From Fortiea sp. LEGE XX443 (GTDB lineage Bacteria > Cyanobacteriota > Cyanobacteriia > Cyanobacteriales > Nostocaceae): a DNA stretch of 64,000 nucleotides. The stretch spans positions 1 to 64,000 of the forward strand of contig NZ_JADEXZ010000003.1 of NCBI RefSeq assembly GCF_015206815.1, in the 5' to 3' direction. Below, piece by piece: positions 53,320-62,958 of this stretch (within the stretch, counting starts at the first letter, position 1; each line of letters begins with the position of its first letter). The notes under the pieces were generated by a model, which was not told the DNA's origin, did no database searches, and saw only the letters and a list, made by a program, of their open reading frames with translations. Position numbers and translations under genes: made by a program.

Positions 53320-53831
53320 TATAGTGGCAACCCTTGTTCAAAATGCTGTGTGCAAACTTGCCGCAACTGAGCAATACTGCGTTCGTCATGGTAGTATGTG
53401 TACAACTCAATGTTTTGGTTGACTCCCCCTGCGGTTAAATTGAGGGAACCATCAACTGCACCGTAACGACCAACGTATGCCTTGGCGTGCAATTCTGATA
53501 ACGTTCGCACCTGAATGCGATCGCTTTTATTGCCCAGTTGTCTCAATAAAGGATAATACTCTTTATCGCTACCTACTGTGATGTACACTTTACCGCCATT
53601 GGCGGCCATTTGATGCAGAATATCAAACAGGTGTAGTGCTTCTTGCTTTGTCTCTACAATTTCCCCAAAAGAGACATAGTAGGGTTTTTCTAAACGGAAA
53701 TTTGTTACCCAAGGCGAAACAATCCAAAACTCGTAACTGCCTTCTAGTTGTGATGCTAAAATCTCATTGAGCAGAAAGTTGTAAAGCATTGCTTGACCAC
53801 TGGGTTGCAATTGAGTTGATTGCTTTGCCAT
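53319..53831 (-). CDS. Phospholipase D-like protein (DpdK-like)
   Basis: 170 residues with one HxK motif (HAKAYVGRYGAVDGSLNLTA), the pattern of the PLD nuclease or phosphodiesterase superfamily. Single-motif proteins act as dimers. The size and position directly after a very large DEAD-type helicase match DpdK of the 7-deazapurine DNA (Dpd) system. It starts 10 bp after the helicase stop. Confidence 0.75.
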   Translation of the reverse strand: MAKQSTQLQPSGQAMLYNFLLNEILASQLEGSYEFWIVSPWVTNFRLEKPYYVSFGEIVETKQEALHLFDILHQMAANGGKVYITVGSDKEYYPLLRQLGNKSDRIQVRTLSELHAKAYVGRYGAVDGSLNLTAGGVNQNIELYTYYHDERSIAQLRQVCTQHFEQGLPL

Positions 53832-53841
53832 TGGCAGAACC

Positions 53842-56800
53842 TCACTTAATAGGACGAACTGTTACTTGAATGACAGGTAATTCGTTTGGTTTTAAGTCGT
53901 TAGGGTAAATAGTTTGAATATCGGTAATCATTGGGTAAACCATACCGATATCTGTGTCGATACCTGCGTCTGTCAAGTAGCTAATTGTGACACAGAGGGA
54001 CGCAAGATTATCGCTTCTTACCCGTAAGTAAATTGTTTGACAGCCATTTTCCAGCAAGGTTCTCATTCTTTCACTGATGTCAGTACCGCTGACAGTGCCA
54101 TCTAATTCTAGGGTTTGAGGAGTACGAACCTGATTTAACCATTCGGTCAGTAGGGGACGATTAAGAAGGTGACGGCTTAAACCTGGCGCTTCGATGTCGC
54201 CACTGCGGTCATCTAGGCAACTGGAACAATTGCAGCGACAATTTAAAAGCATCCTGCGTTCTACCCCTGCTTCAAATGCTTTACGTGCTTCGTTATCTGA
54301 AGCATTATATTCGGCTTCATAAATTTCAAGTAAGCGCATTAACTCTGGATAGGGCGGTGATTGTTGATCGCGCCTAGCTTTAACTAATTTGCGGTAAAGT
54401 AGTGCCGTTGCTTCAGTAAATGTAGGATCGCGTCCTAGCTGTTCGGCACACTCAGGAAGAAACTCGTGGTTAATTTCCCGAAAAATACGCCAGTTAACCA
54501 AAGGTGTACCCCCTAGTTGTTGAACGTAGTCGGGAATAAAAACCCGAAAGATGGCTTTGAGTTGGGCTTGGCGCATAGGCACACCCAATTGTTGCCGTAC
54601 CTGTGCCATTAACTGTTCAATTTTATTTTGGCGATCGCTAGATTTACCTGCTGCTATAATTTCATTTACTCTAGTTGCACATCCTTCTAACCAAGACTCA
54701 GGTTGTGCTAATAAATGACGCAAAAAAGCTTCCTCTTGGGCAGTAGTACAGCGAGTCATTTTGTTGGCAAGGGTTGTCCAGAATTTATCAGCATGGTTGC
54801 GAAGCAAGTCATGGGTTGCCCGCATTACACCAATACCTCCCATACCAATTTCGTACAACCAAATCCGGTTAGCCGCCGTACCCTCAAAGTCAGCGTGTAA
54901 CTCAGTCCAGGCGGCAACGTAATTTAGTGCCTCAACACCTGCAACTTCTTGGGCCACAGACTTTAAAGCTTGAGTCAGACTATACTGAAAGCTGTCCCGT
55001 AAGTATTGCTGATAGCTCAATCCACCGCTATGAATTTCAGCATACAAATTCACAAATATCGATAAATAATCATTGCCACTATTTATGAGGTGGTAAACAG
55101 CTTGTTGATTTTTGCGGGATAACTGCTGTATTCCATTAATTGCTTCTGTCAACCAACGGTCAAACTGATTGTTACCACGAGTAAACCAATCACGTAGCCC
55201 TTCTGGTGTTCCTCCCTCTCCACCACACCATCTATCTGCCATAGTCAGCAGCACATTAACAAGATATTCAGCAGCAAAGTAGTTTGCCTGATATTCAACC
55301 GTGAGAACACTAACAAAGGCATGGTGGATGGCATGGTAACACAGATTTTTCTGTGTCGAAGCAGAAAATTGGAGCTTAGTTAGCAAATCGGAATTGAGAT
55401 CAAAACAAACTCCTTCCGTCAATATCTGGTATCCTAAAGCACAGTTACTCAGGCTCTCCTCGTCTGCTGTAAAACCCACGACTCCACGAATTTCTTCAGA
55501 TGGTGAATTGTGGAATTTAATCGTGTATTCACTTCCCAAAATAATTCGCTGCACATCTAACAAATTAAGATTTGCAGTTTCGTCACTGTGAAAAACAACT
55601 CGTTGTATTAATTCTTGCCCTAATGGATCGCAAACAAGTGAAGGATGACCAGACTTAAGGCTATATGCGGGGGTGGGAGTATCACCTCGGACAGGGCGAA
55701 TTGCTACCGCACTGATAGCGTTAGCCGAACAGGAGTGGGCTAATGATTGTGTATCTTGGGCTGCATTTTCAGAGGTACGGCTTTCAGATAATTCTCCTGT
55801 TTCTGGGTTACACCACCAAAATGATGAGTTATAGTCTCGACTAAACTGCTTAGGCTTAATTGCAGTGGGACGATATAAATTCAAAAAGTTGGTACTTTTT
55901 TTACTAATGTCAACTTTCTTTAGCGCCCGTGTTGGCAAGTTAACTGTATTTGGAGGGTAGTTTAAGGGGCTAATTTTATAATACTGATTAATGGCTATTC
56001 GGGAAGGTTCTCCATCAGAAATTTCCGGCGGTATCCAAGTTGAACCCTCGCCACCGCGAAATGTTACATTACCTGGGATTGTTTCGCTCACCGCCAAACT
56101 GATACTTTCAGAGTTAGGCTTCTTATTCGGGTTGTTATTATCGGGACGGTAGTCAACTTGCACCTCTGGCAAATTAATGTCAGAAAATAAATTTTCTGGT
56201 AAATGCTTGGATAACAAATTTCTCAATTCTTTGGAATTAATGCGCTGTGTGTTTTCGTGCTCAAACTGCGGATTTACTCCCTTCATTAAGCCTTCGTAGA
56301 AAATTTGGCACAAAAATCCTTCTGACTCATCGTCAAGTACCTGTTTTATGGCATCGTCTGGGATTGCAAAAGTTTGTTTGAGATAATCTTTAAATTCCAG
56401 CAATACTCCCAAATCCAAACTTTGCTCCATTAAATACTCATACCCTTGCCTAGATAAATTATCAAGTTCAAGGTCAATTCCTGCACAACTTGCACGGGTT
56501 ACTAACCAATCAAAGAAAGCGTAAAACCCATGAATTCTTTGCAGGTATCGGTTTTGGGAATTGAGAGGAAGTTTTTGGAAAGTAGGGTCTGTAAGTATGT
56601 GTTCGTTACGAAACAAAAACAAATCAGTAGATTTATAGGGACTGAGTACAGTAACTACAATCGGTCGCGTGCCTACTTTCCGCCCTCCTCGACCTTTACG
56701 CTGTACAAAACTAGCGACATTTGCAGGTGCGGTGTATTGTAAAACACACATTAATGCTTCGTCATCGTAACCGACTTCTAATGCAGTTGTTGTAATTATT

Positions 56801-58809
56801 AAGTCATCATCAGGCTCGATAGTAATTGAGCGATCGCTCCCTGTTTTCCGTATAATATTTAGAGATTCTTGACGTGCCTTATCTTTCTGGCTGAGTACCC
56901 ACCAGCACTCTCCTGCTTGGAAATATGGACAATTTAAATCTGGAATTTTACTGTTATGGCAATTACAGTTACAACTAAAATTGGCACCAAAGAAGTTAGG
57001 AAAAAGTAGCCGATTAAATGGTGGATATCGATACGCATATAGTGGAATGTACCTGATTTGCCTTTGGTCAAGAGGCGTTTTTTGCGATTTATATCTTTCT
57101 CTTTCTCTGCGTTGTTCTGGTTTTATTTTCTCAGCATCTTCCATCTGGTATAACCAGCGACCTGCAATGTCTAAAGACTGGACAAAGCCAAATGTTCGGT
57201 AGCGCTTTAGGTCTGAACTTGTCGATGGTTGTGGCATTGTGTGCAGTACGCACATTGCTGTTTGAATTAAAGTTGAAATTACAGCAGTATCTTCGTTATC
57301 CTCAGCCCGGACAAATACATAGCGTTCGGCACCAATTGTCTGCATTTCATTATCTTGAGGGTATACCCGTTTAATGCGAGGAGCAGGTATACCAGATAAC
57401 TCCGACAGAAATTCAATTGGCTCAGAAATAGTGGCGCTTAATCCTACAAATGCTAAATTGCTTTGTTCGTTGCGATGCTGCTTACCCAAACGAATCCTTG
57501 CCATTAACCGTCGCAGGAGAAGCGCTACTTGAGTCCCAGCAGTTGAAGTTTGTAGGTGAATTTCATCTAACATCACAACTGAAGGCGCACAAAAAATATC
57601 ATTACCAAACAGGTATTGATATTTTGTTGATAACAGCCGTCGATGAAGTGATTCTGTCGTAGCGATGAGCAAATCAGGTGGATGCTTTGCCATGACATCC
57701 TCCCTGGCAAACTGGATAAACGGATATTGCTTGTCACAAATAGGACAAATCAAGGTTTGTGGGTTTGTGGGACGCACAAGTAATCGTTGTTTATCTGTTT
57801 TGCAAGCTTTACCATCTGTACCTACACAGTAAGCAAAAGGTGATAGATAACCTGCATATTCTTCGCTAAAAGTCCAGCCCCGTTGCTTAGAAAGTTTTTG
57901 TTGGCGATCCGCAGTGATATCTTGGAAGTCTCGGATTTGATAAACTGCTGCACCACTTTCTACCCCAATTGTCAGTTGTGGAAGATTGTACTTTGCTAGG
58001 ACTTGGTTGAGATAAAATAATACTTCAATAAAATCAGTAAGTTGATTTTCAGACAGTGCAACCCGTGGGTAAATGCAAATCGCTTTAACCCCTTCTCGCT
58101 CTCGCAAGCAACGTTCCAGTACCATTTTGGCGAGTACGGGTAAAAAGAAAGCATAGGTTTTACCTGCTCCTGTGCTAGCAGTAACTACAACGCCTTTTTC
58201 GATACCTTCTTGTGCTTTTAACTCGATTGCTTCGAGAATTCTTTCTAAAGTTCGTTTTTGGAAGCCACTCATCTGGCGTAGCTTCGGGAGATAGGTGTCA
58301 ATTACCTCTAAAATTAGGTTTGCTGTTCGCTGTTGCTCTGTATCACCACTAAGTAAAGGTGTCATACAGCTTTGTACTGCTATGTTCCTTCGAGGTACGC
58401 GACGAGAAGCGACACTAAACTTAATATCTGCCACTAAACGCTTGCTATTGCTGATGCGGTGCGCTACTTTGAGGTTGTTTTCTCGAACAATTCTTTGACG
58501 GAGTTTTGATAGCAACCTTACAGTTTCTGCGATTCGACTGCGAAAAATCCAACCATCAGGAGACTCTTCTTGGTTAAAGCGGATAATTTGCAAGTCATTT
58601 GCTAGTTGCTCTAAAGCTTTTCTGAGTGCTTCTGGTTTTTCTTGAGGAGTTAACTCAATGTCTTCGGAGGGTTGAAAATTATCAATTACTTCAACCCCTG
58701 CCATTGTTACATCGTAAATACCGTAGGCAACTTGTTCTGCTTCACGTTGTTCAATAAAGGTCAGAACTTCATCAGCTAGGCGTTTTATTGTGTCAAGGTC
58801 TAAGCTCAT
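53842..58809 (-). CDS. Very large DEAD/DEAH-box helicase (DpdJ-like)
   Basis: 1655 residues. Walker A (ASTGAGKT, 211-218) and the DEIH box (415-418) are followed by GLSATI and the helicase C domain with LIITTTALEVGYDDEALMCV and QRKGRGGRKVG. Between motifs I and II is an insertion with CPICDKQYP, and two further Cys clusters appear at NFSCNCNCHNSK and LNCRCNCSSCLDD. About 900 residues after the helicase core have no recognised fold. The architecture and the following PLD gene match DpdJ-DpdK; a DISARM-type DrmA/DrmB relation is the alternative. It should unwind or translocate on DNA in a defence system. Confidence 0.75.
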   Translation of the reverse strand: MSLDLDTIKRLADEVLTFIEQREAEQVAYGIYDVTMAGVEVIDNFQPSEDIELTPQEKPEALRKALEQLANDLQIIRFNQEESPDGWIFRSRIAETVRLLSKLRQRIVRENNLKVAHRISNSKRLVADIKFSVASRRVPRRNIAVQSCMTPLLSGDTEQQRTANLILEVIDTYLPKLRQMSGFQKRTLERILEAIELKAQEGIEKGVVVTASTGAGKTYAFFLPVLAKMVLERCLREREGVKAICIYPRVALSENQLTDFIEVLFYLNQVLAKYNLPQLTIGVESGAAVYQIRDFQDITADRQQKLSKQRGWTFSEEYAGYLSPFAYCVGTDGKACKTDKQRLLVRPTNPQTLICPICDKQYPFIQFAREDVMAKHPPDLLIATTESLHRRLLSTKYQYLFGNDIFCAPSVVMLDEIHLQTSTAGTQVALLLRRLMARIRLGKQHRNEQSNLAFVGLSATISEPIEFLSELSGIPAPRIKRVYPQDNEMQTIGAERYVFVRAEDNEDTAVISTLIQTAMCVLHTMPQPSTSSDLKRYRTFGFVQSLDIAGRWLYQMEDAEKIKPEQRRERERYKSQKTPLDQRQIRYIPLYAYRYPPFNRLLFPNFFGANFSCNCNCHNSKIPDLNCPYFQAGECWWVLSQKDKARQESLNIIRKTGSDRSITIEPDDDLIITTTALEVGYDDEALMCVLQYTAPANVASFVQRKGRGGRKVGTRPIVVTVLSPYKSTDLFLFRNEHILTDPTFQKLPLNSQNRYLQRIHGFYAFFDWLVTRASCAGIDLELDNLSRQGYEYLMEQSLDLGVLLEFKDYLKQTFAIPDDAIKQVLDDESEGFLCQIFYEGLMKGVNPQFEHENTQRINSKELRNLLSKHLPENLFSDINLPEVQVDYRPDNNNPNKKPNSESISLAVSETIPGNVTFRGGEGSTWIPPEISDGEPSRIAINQYYKISPLNYPPNTVNLPTRALKKVDISKKSTNFLNLYRPTAIKPKQFSRDYNSSFWWCNPETGELSESRTSENAAQDTQSLAHSCSANAISAVAIRPVRGDTPTPAYSLKSGHPSLVCDPLGQELIQRVVFHSDETANLNLLDVQRIILGSEYTIKFHNSPSEEIRGVVGFTADEESLSNCALGYQILTEGVCFDLNSDLLTKLQFSASTQKNLCYHAIHHAFVSVLTVEYQANYFAAEYLVNVLLTMADRWCGGEGGTPEGLRDWFTRGNNQFDRWLTEAINGIQQLSRKNQQAVYHLINSGNDYLSIFVNLYAEIHSGGLSYQQYLRDSFQYSLTQALKSVAQEVAGVEALNYVAAWTELHADFEGTAANRIWLYEIGMGGIGVMRATHDLLRNHADKFWTTLANKMTRCTTAQEEAFLRHLLAQPESWLEGCATRVNEIIAAGKSSDRQNKIEQLMAQVRQQLGVPMRQAQLKAIFRVFIPDYVQQLGGTPLVNWRIFREINHEFLPECAEQLGRDPTFTEATALLYRKLVKARRDQQSPPYPELMRLLEIYEAEYNASDNEARKAFEAGVERRMLLNCRCNCSSCLDDRSGDIEAPGLSRHLLNRPLLTEWLNQVRTPQTLELDGTVSGTDISERMRTLLENGCQTIYLRVRSDNLASLCVTISYLTDAGIDTDIGMVYPMITDIQTIYPNDLKPNELPVIQVTVRPIK

Positions 58810-58889
58810 GGTTTTTGGACTCTAAGGTAGATGAACCTAGTAAGCTAGAATTGGCTAATTTCACATCAGATGACAACGCTTTAGCTAGC

Positions 58890-59230
58890 GTCAATTTTTT
58901 TCTGCCCATATGAACAGGCTACCCTGCGTTGTTCAAGAAGCTCATCATGTACTAAATCTTGCCGATGGGGTTTTACCAATCTTCAATCAATCGGCTTAAT
59001 GCCACATTTATAATGTCTTGTATGGTTAGGGTATTGTTAGTTTGGTGAAGAGCAAGCAATTACTCGAACGAATATCTGATTGTGTAGTGTACGACTGGGC
59101 ATAAATTTTATCATCGCTGTATATATGAATTCCAGCATAAATACATATACACAGTTTCTGCTACCATGTATGCTTGTATGCAAGATTATAAGTAAACTGT
59201 TCGCATAATAAAAACAAGAAATCACTAAAT
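58890..59230 (-). pseudogene. Decayed copy of the small DNA-binding gene and its promoter
   Basis: Aligns with 62583-62940 over about 330 bp, with several indels that break the frame (for example DKIYAQ in one frame, then IRSSNCLLF in another). A 30-bp block at 59155-59184 is identical to 62889-62918. It lies upstream of the large helicase gene. Confidence 0.7.
59155..59184. promoter_or_regulatory. 30-bp operator-like block (copy upstream of the helicase)
   Basis: Identical to 62889-62918. It contains CTTG-TATG-CAAG and a direct repeat of TGTATGC. It stays conserved although the adjoining gene is decayed, which suggests a regulatory role for the helicase operon 346 bp downstream. Confidence 0.45.
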
Positions 59231-59328
59231 ATTAGACTTGCAAAGAACTTATTGCAGTGATTACGCGAACCAGGAGTGATTAGTTACAAGCTTTTAAATT
59301 AGATAAAAAATATTTTTTGAAATAGTAA

Positions 59329-60348
59329 TTATGGATATCTAAGCGTAATGCCACTACCACCATTTGGAGTAGTGCAATCCCAACGAAGGTCGCAAATTGC
59401 ACAATCTTTTTCACTTATAGTTCCTGTTAACGCTGGATTCCATTGGTCATTACAACGCGCTTGTTCAATCTGTATGACAGTTTGTGCAAACTCTTGTACT
59501 GCACTATCAATCTCGCTCGGTGTAATGCTGACTTCTAGCAAAGCATTAACCGGACGTTGAGTTGGACAAGTAGGCCCATCAAGCTCATTAAGAAAATACA
59601 AAATAGCTTTTCGAGGTAAAACACCATGCTTTAATTCATACAGCTTGGCATAAACCCGCATTTGAAATTCATAATTTTCTAAGTCTTTTGGGTTGACATT
59701 CAATAAACTGCTGCCTTTATAGTCCCACATTTCGCAGTCGGCAGGGTTTCCGGTTGAACCCGGTGTATCAACTAAAAGGTCAACAACACCATGAAGAATA
59801 TGGGTAGTACGATCTGCTTGCAATCGGTGTTCCGTATCTTTAACTCGTTGGTAAAGCGTTGGCCCTTCAAGGGTGTTGAAATATTGAAGCAATCGTACAG
59901 CTTTCAGTCGAATGTCCTTAGTTATAGCTCTAATTCCTTGACTTTTTAATCCATTTTCAACTTCAATAAAATATTTAACAATCTGGCTTGGTGGTGTCGG
60001 CTTTGCTGATTTTGTTCTTTCCGCTTGTCTAAGATCATCAAAATAGTTAAGAATCTCTTCATCTTTTAAGATTCTTCCATTATCTGGTAAAGTCCCTATT
60101 ATCGAAGGGTCAAATTTTCCATGAAAATGGGTATGGCAGCGATCTAAAACTTGATGAAGGATAGTACCAAAGTAAGCCTGAGTTTGATAAGCCGGTGCAT
60201 ATTTATGGACATTAAAAGCCCCATACTGACGAGCGCATCGTCTAAATGCAACTATATCTTGAGTAACGCTATAACGACGTTTTATATTTGGTGTTTTAGG
60301 AAAAGAGATTGAAAAACCTTGAAAAGGCTTTCGCCTATTTATAGTCAT
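59329..60348 (-). CDS. PD-(D/E)XK nuclease with Fe-S-type Cys (Cas4/RecB-like)
   Basis: 339 residues. The first Cys is at 38 (VAFRRCARQYGAF); the catalytic region is LHGVVDLLVDT, MWDYKGSS and QMRVYAKLYEL; three further Cys lie in DCAICDLRWDCTTP. Four Cys with this layout bind a 4Fe-4S cluster in Cas4 and AddB-like nucleases. It lies 12 bp downstream of the UvrD-like helicase gene, same strand, giving an AddAB-like helicase-nuclease pair that would resect or degrade DNA. Confidence 0.85.
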   Translation of the reverse strand: MTINRRKPFQGFSISFPKTPNIKRRYSVTQDIVAFRRCARQYGAFNVHKYAPAYQTQAYFGTILHQVLDRCHTHFHGKFDPSIIGTLPDNGRILKDEEILNYFDDLRQAERTKSAKPTPPSQIVKYFIEVENGLKSQGIRAITKDIRLKAVRLLQYFNTLEGPTLYQRVKDTEHRLQADRTTHILHGVVDLLVDTPGSTGNPADCEMWDYKGSSLLNVNPKDLENYEFQMRVYAKLYELKHGVLPRKAILYFLNELDGPTCPTQRPVNALLEVSITPSEIDSAVQEFAQTVIQIEQARCNDQWNPALTGTISEKDCAICDLRWDCTTPNGGSGITLRYP

Positions 60349-60359
60349 AAATTTTTCCT

Positions 60360-62570
60360 CTATATTGTAATAGCAAATATATTTCGCTTAAATTCCACAT
60401 GATTACGATTGGGTACGGCAATATGATTTTTAATCTGGTCTTGCGTACCAACTAGAATCAAACCGTATTGTGCGCGTGAATAAGCTACATAAAGTAAACG
60501 TATATCATCTTCTACTGCTAAATCTTCTGGTTGTCTAGTAAATCTTGGATAGAGAACTTGTCGAAAAGGAGCTAAGGTTTGCTCAAGCATTTGTGATGCT
60601 CCGACTTTTCCCTCTTGACCTAGCTTTGTAACAACAAATACAAAAGGAAATTCTAAGCCCTTTGATTGATGAATTGTCATAATAGGTAAAGAGCCTTGAG
60701 GAACAATAACTTCCTCTTCTTCGTCATCATCAATTCCTGCTTCAATTAAATAGCTAACAAACATTGAATAAAACTGATTGAGAAAACTATCATCAATATC
60801 AGTTCCAGCAGTATTAGCTCGTAAAATATCTAAATTGAAGCTATTATAACCTTCAAAAAGGCGAGTTACCTTGGAAAGACGTAAATTTTTTTCGGGGTTT
60901 TGTTTCCATATAGAAAAAGGTTCTCGTGAAAGAATACGATAAATAATTTCTAGTAAATTTAGGTTGAGAAAATTACCAGCATATTTTGCACATATTTGCG
61001 GTAAATCTGCATTGCTACGGTTTAAGTAATCATCTAACTGATTTGTTGCTAAACTAGGGCTGTTTCTAACCTTGTTTAGAGTATCAAGCCATTGCTGGAC
61101 TGTTCCCACCCAGCCAAGAGGTCTTCCTTGTGGATCTGTTTTAGATTGAAAAGTATAGTTTCGGTCAATAACTTGGACTAACGCTCCAAGTAAAGTTTGA
61201 ACTTCTTCACTTTCCATGAAAGATTTTGAGCGGGGATTATATATAGGAATTCCACGTTGCTGGAATGCTTCAATAAAGGGGCCAGCATTTCGTGCGGAAT
61301 CTTTTGCACTTCGTAACAGCAAAACGCACTGACTTAAGTCGGAGATAATTTTATCCCCCATTAAATGATTAATTATAAATTCAGCAACTGCATTAGCTAA
61401 GTTTCCTACTTTCTTTGTTTGAATCCAAGAAACAGCAGGATATGCACCCGTAATAGATGAAGCAGAGTTGACTGAAGCTTTCCCAGGAGCACGGACTCCT
61501 GGTACTGTCATTTCTGGGAATGAGGTAATGTAGTGATTAAAGAATTGGACAATATCAGGATGGGAACGATAGTTGTTATCAAGCTGAATTTGATGAGGAG
61601 ATTTATTAAATTTTGCGAAACAAGCTTTATCAAAATTCACCATACAAGTTACATTTCCACCTCGGAAACGATACAAAGCTTGATCGTCATCACCAACTAC
61701 TGTAATATTATGTGGATATTGATGAGCTAGAGCTAAGTAAATTTGTTCTTGAATTGGGTTAGTGTCTTGATATTCATCTACTAATACATATTGCAAAGGA
61801 GGATTCTGACCGCTTCCTTGCAAAAACTGTTGGCCTATAGTAGAGGTGATAAACTCAAGAAAACAAGCTTGAAGATGAGCGAAATCACAACGATAATTGT
61901 TCTTGAGTTCTTTAGAATATTGTTGATAAAAATCTGCCAAAGTTGCCCAATGTACACCAGCAGAGTGCATTGCTTTTATATCAATACAGTCTTCTACAAT
62001 GTGGTTAAAAAGTGTAACTGCTGCTTTCGCTCGCTTCCATTTGTTAGGAAGATAGTTGGGATTACGCCAATCGCGCACAGTGTAGTTAAAATTCTGCCAG
62101 AAAGCTAAGTCTTGATGATTTGAAATTGAAGCATAGCGGTAAGTAAATAAATCTTGTTCTACCTGATCTAAAAGACGAACATTTTGATAATTTGGATATC
62201 GGTATTCTTGGAGAATATCATTACACAAGCTATGCAATGTCCCAATTCTTATGTCAGCTAAATCTACATTTTTCAGATTAGGATCTGTATTTTGTAGCGC
62301 CGCTAAGTAAGTCGCCAAGCGGTCTTCAAGATTATGTGCTGCTTTATCAGTAAAAGTAGTTAAAAATATAGAGCGTGGCTCAATACCATCCACACAGAGC
62401 AATTTCAGTGTTCTTGTTACCAGCACTTCGCTTTTGCCCGAACCAGGCCCAGCCAGAAGCCACAAACAACCGTTGCCATACTCCACAGCTTCTTTTTGTT
62501 TCTGATCAAGGTCGTAACCACGAGCTGATGGTTGGGCAAGACATTTGTGGAAAGTGTCCAAATCAATCAT
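60360..62570 (-). CDS. UvrD/Rep-family DNA helicase
   Basis: 736 residues. Superfamily 1 motifs in order: Q motif region, Walker A GPGSGKS (41-47), Ia TTFTDKAA, II VDEYQDTNPIQ, III VVGDDDQALYRFRGG, IV/V MTIHQSKGLEFPF and VI LLYVAYSRAQ. An ATP-driven 3'-5' helicase. It forms one operon with the small gene upstream (12-bp gap) and the Cas4-like nuclease downstream (11-bp gap). Such a pair in a DNA-modification island probably acts on unmodified foreign DNA. Confidence 0.92.
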   Translation of the reverse strand: MIDLDTFHKCLAQPSARGYDLDQKQKEAVEYGNGCLWLLAGPGSGKSEVLVTRTLKLLCVDGIEPRSIFLTTFTDKAAHNLEDRLATYLAALQNTDPNLKNVDLADIRIGTLHSLCNDILQEYRYPNYQNVRLLDQVEQDLFTYRYASISNHQDLAFWQNFNYTVRDWRNPNYLPNKWKRAKAAVTLFNHIVEDCIDIKAMHSAGVHWATLADFYQQYSKELKNNYRCDFAHLQACFLEFITSTIGQQFLQGSGQNPPLQYVLVDEYQDTNPIQEQIYLALAHQYPHNITVVGDDDQALYRFRGGNVTCMVNFDKACFAKFNKSPHQIQLDNNYRSHPDIVQFFNHYITSFPEMTVPGVRAPGKASVNSASSITGAYPAVSWIQTKKVGNLANAVAEFIINHLMGDKIISDLSQCVLLLRSAKDSARNAGPFIEAFQQRGIPIYNPRSKSFMESEEVQTLLGALVQVIDRNYTFQSKTDPQGRPLGWVGTVQQWLDTLNKVRNSPSLATNQLDDYLNRSNADLPQICAKYAGNFLNLNLLEIIYRILSREPFSIWKQNPEKNLRLSKVTRLFEGYNSFNLDILRANTAGTDIDDSFLNQFYSMFVSYLIEAGIDDDEEEEVIVPQGSLPIMTIHQSKGLEFPFVFVVTKLGQEGKVGASQMLEQTLAPFRQVLYPRFTRQPEDLAVEDDIRLLYVAYSRAQYGLILVGTQDQIKNHIAVPNRNHVEFKRNIFAITI

Positions 62571-62582
62571 TTTGCACCCTTA

Positions 62583-62864
62583 TTAGCTGTCCTCACTTTT
62601 TTTCCGACCCATATTTGAACGCGCAGTCCTGCGCTGTTCAAGAAGTTCTTGCTGTAGCAAATTTTGCTTGTTTTCGTCTTGCCAATCTTTAATCAGTCGC
62701 TTCAGCGCTACATTTACAATGTCTTGTAAACTTGGGGCATCACTGGTTCGATTGGGAGCAAGCATTTGCTCGCACGAGTGTCTAATTGTGTACAACTGGG
62801 CATAAATTTCATCTGGAATCCGTGCTTGGTGAGGCAATGGTTTTACCGATGCTACATATCTCAC
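62583..62864 (-). CDS. Small probable DNA-binding regulator
   Basis: 93 residues, rich in Arg, Lys and Gln. Residues 13-63 (ARIPDEIYAQLYTIRHSCEQ, SLQDIVNVALKRLIKDW) resemble a ribbon-helix-helix-like dimer; the tail (LEQRRTARSNMGRKK) is basic. It is the first gene of the helicase-nuclease operon. The operator-like block at 62889-62918 lies between it and the divergent DGQHR gene. A decayed second copy lies at 58890-59230. Confidence 0.6.
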   Translation of the reverse strand: MRYVASVKPLPHQARIPDEIYAQLYTIRHSCEQMLAPNRTSDAPSLQDIVNVALKRLIKDWQDENKQNLLQQELLEQRRTARSNMGRKKSEDS

Positions 62865-62888
62865 CCCAGCATAAATACACAGACATAA

Positions 62889-62918
62889 TTTCTGCTACCA
62901 TGTATGCTTGTATGCAAG
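62889..62918. promoter_or_regulatory. 30-bp operator-like block at the divergent promoter
   Basis: Contains CTTG-TATG-CAAG and the direct repeat TGTATGC. It lies 25 bp before the small regulator gene and 41 bp before the DGQHR gene, so it could control both. It is identical to 59155-59184. Confidence 0.5.
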
Positions 62919-62958
62919 CTTATAAAAAATCAAGTTAACCTATAGGACAAGCAAAGTA

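Noticed and set aside
59037-59225. 62-residue reverse-strand frame upstream of the giant helicase
   Set aside because: It is a chance frame through the decayed copy of the small regulator gene and its promoter.
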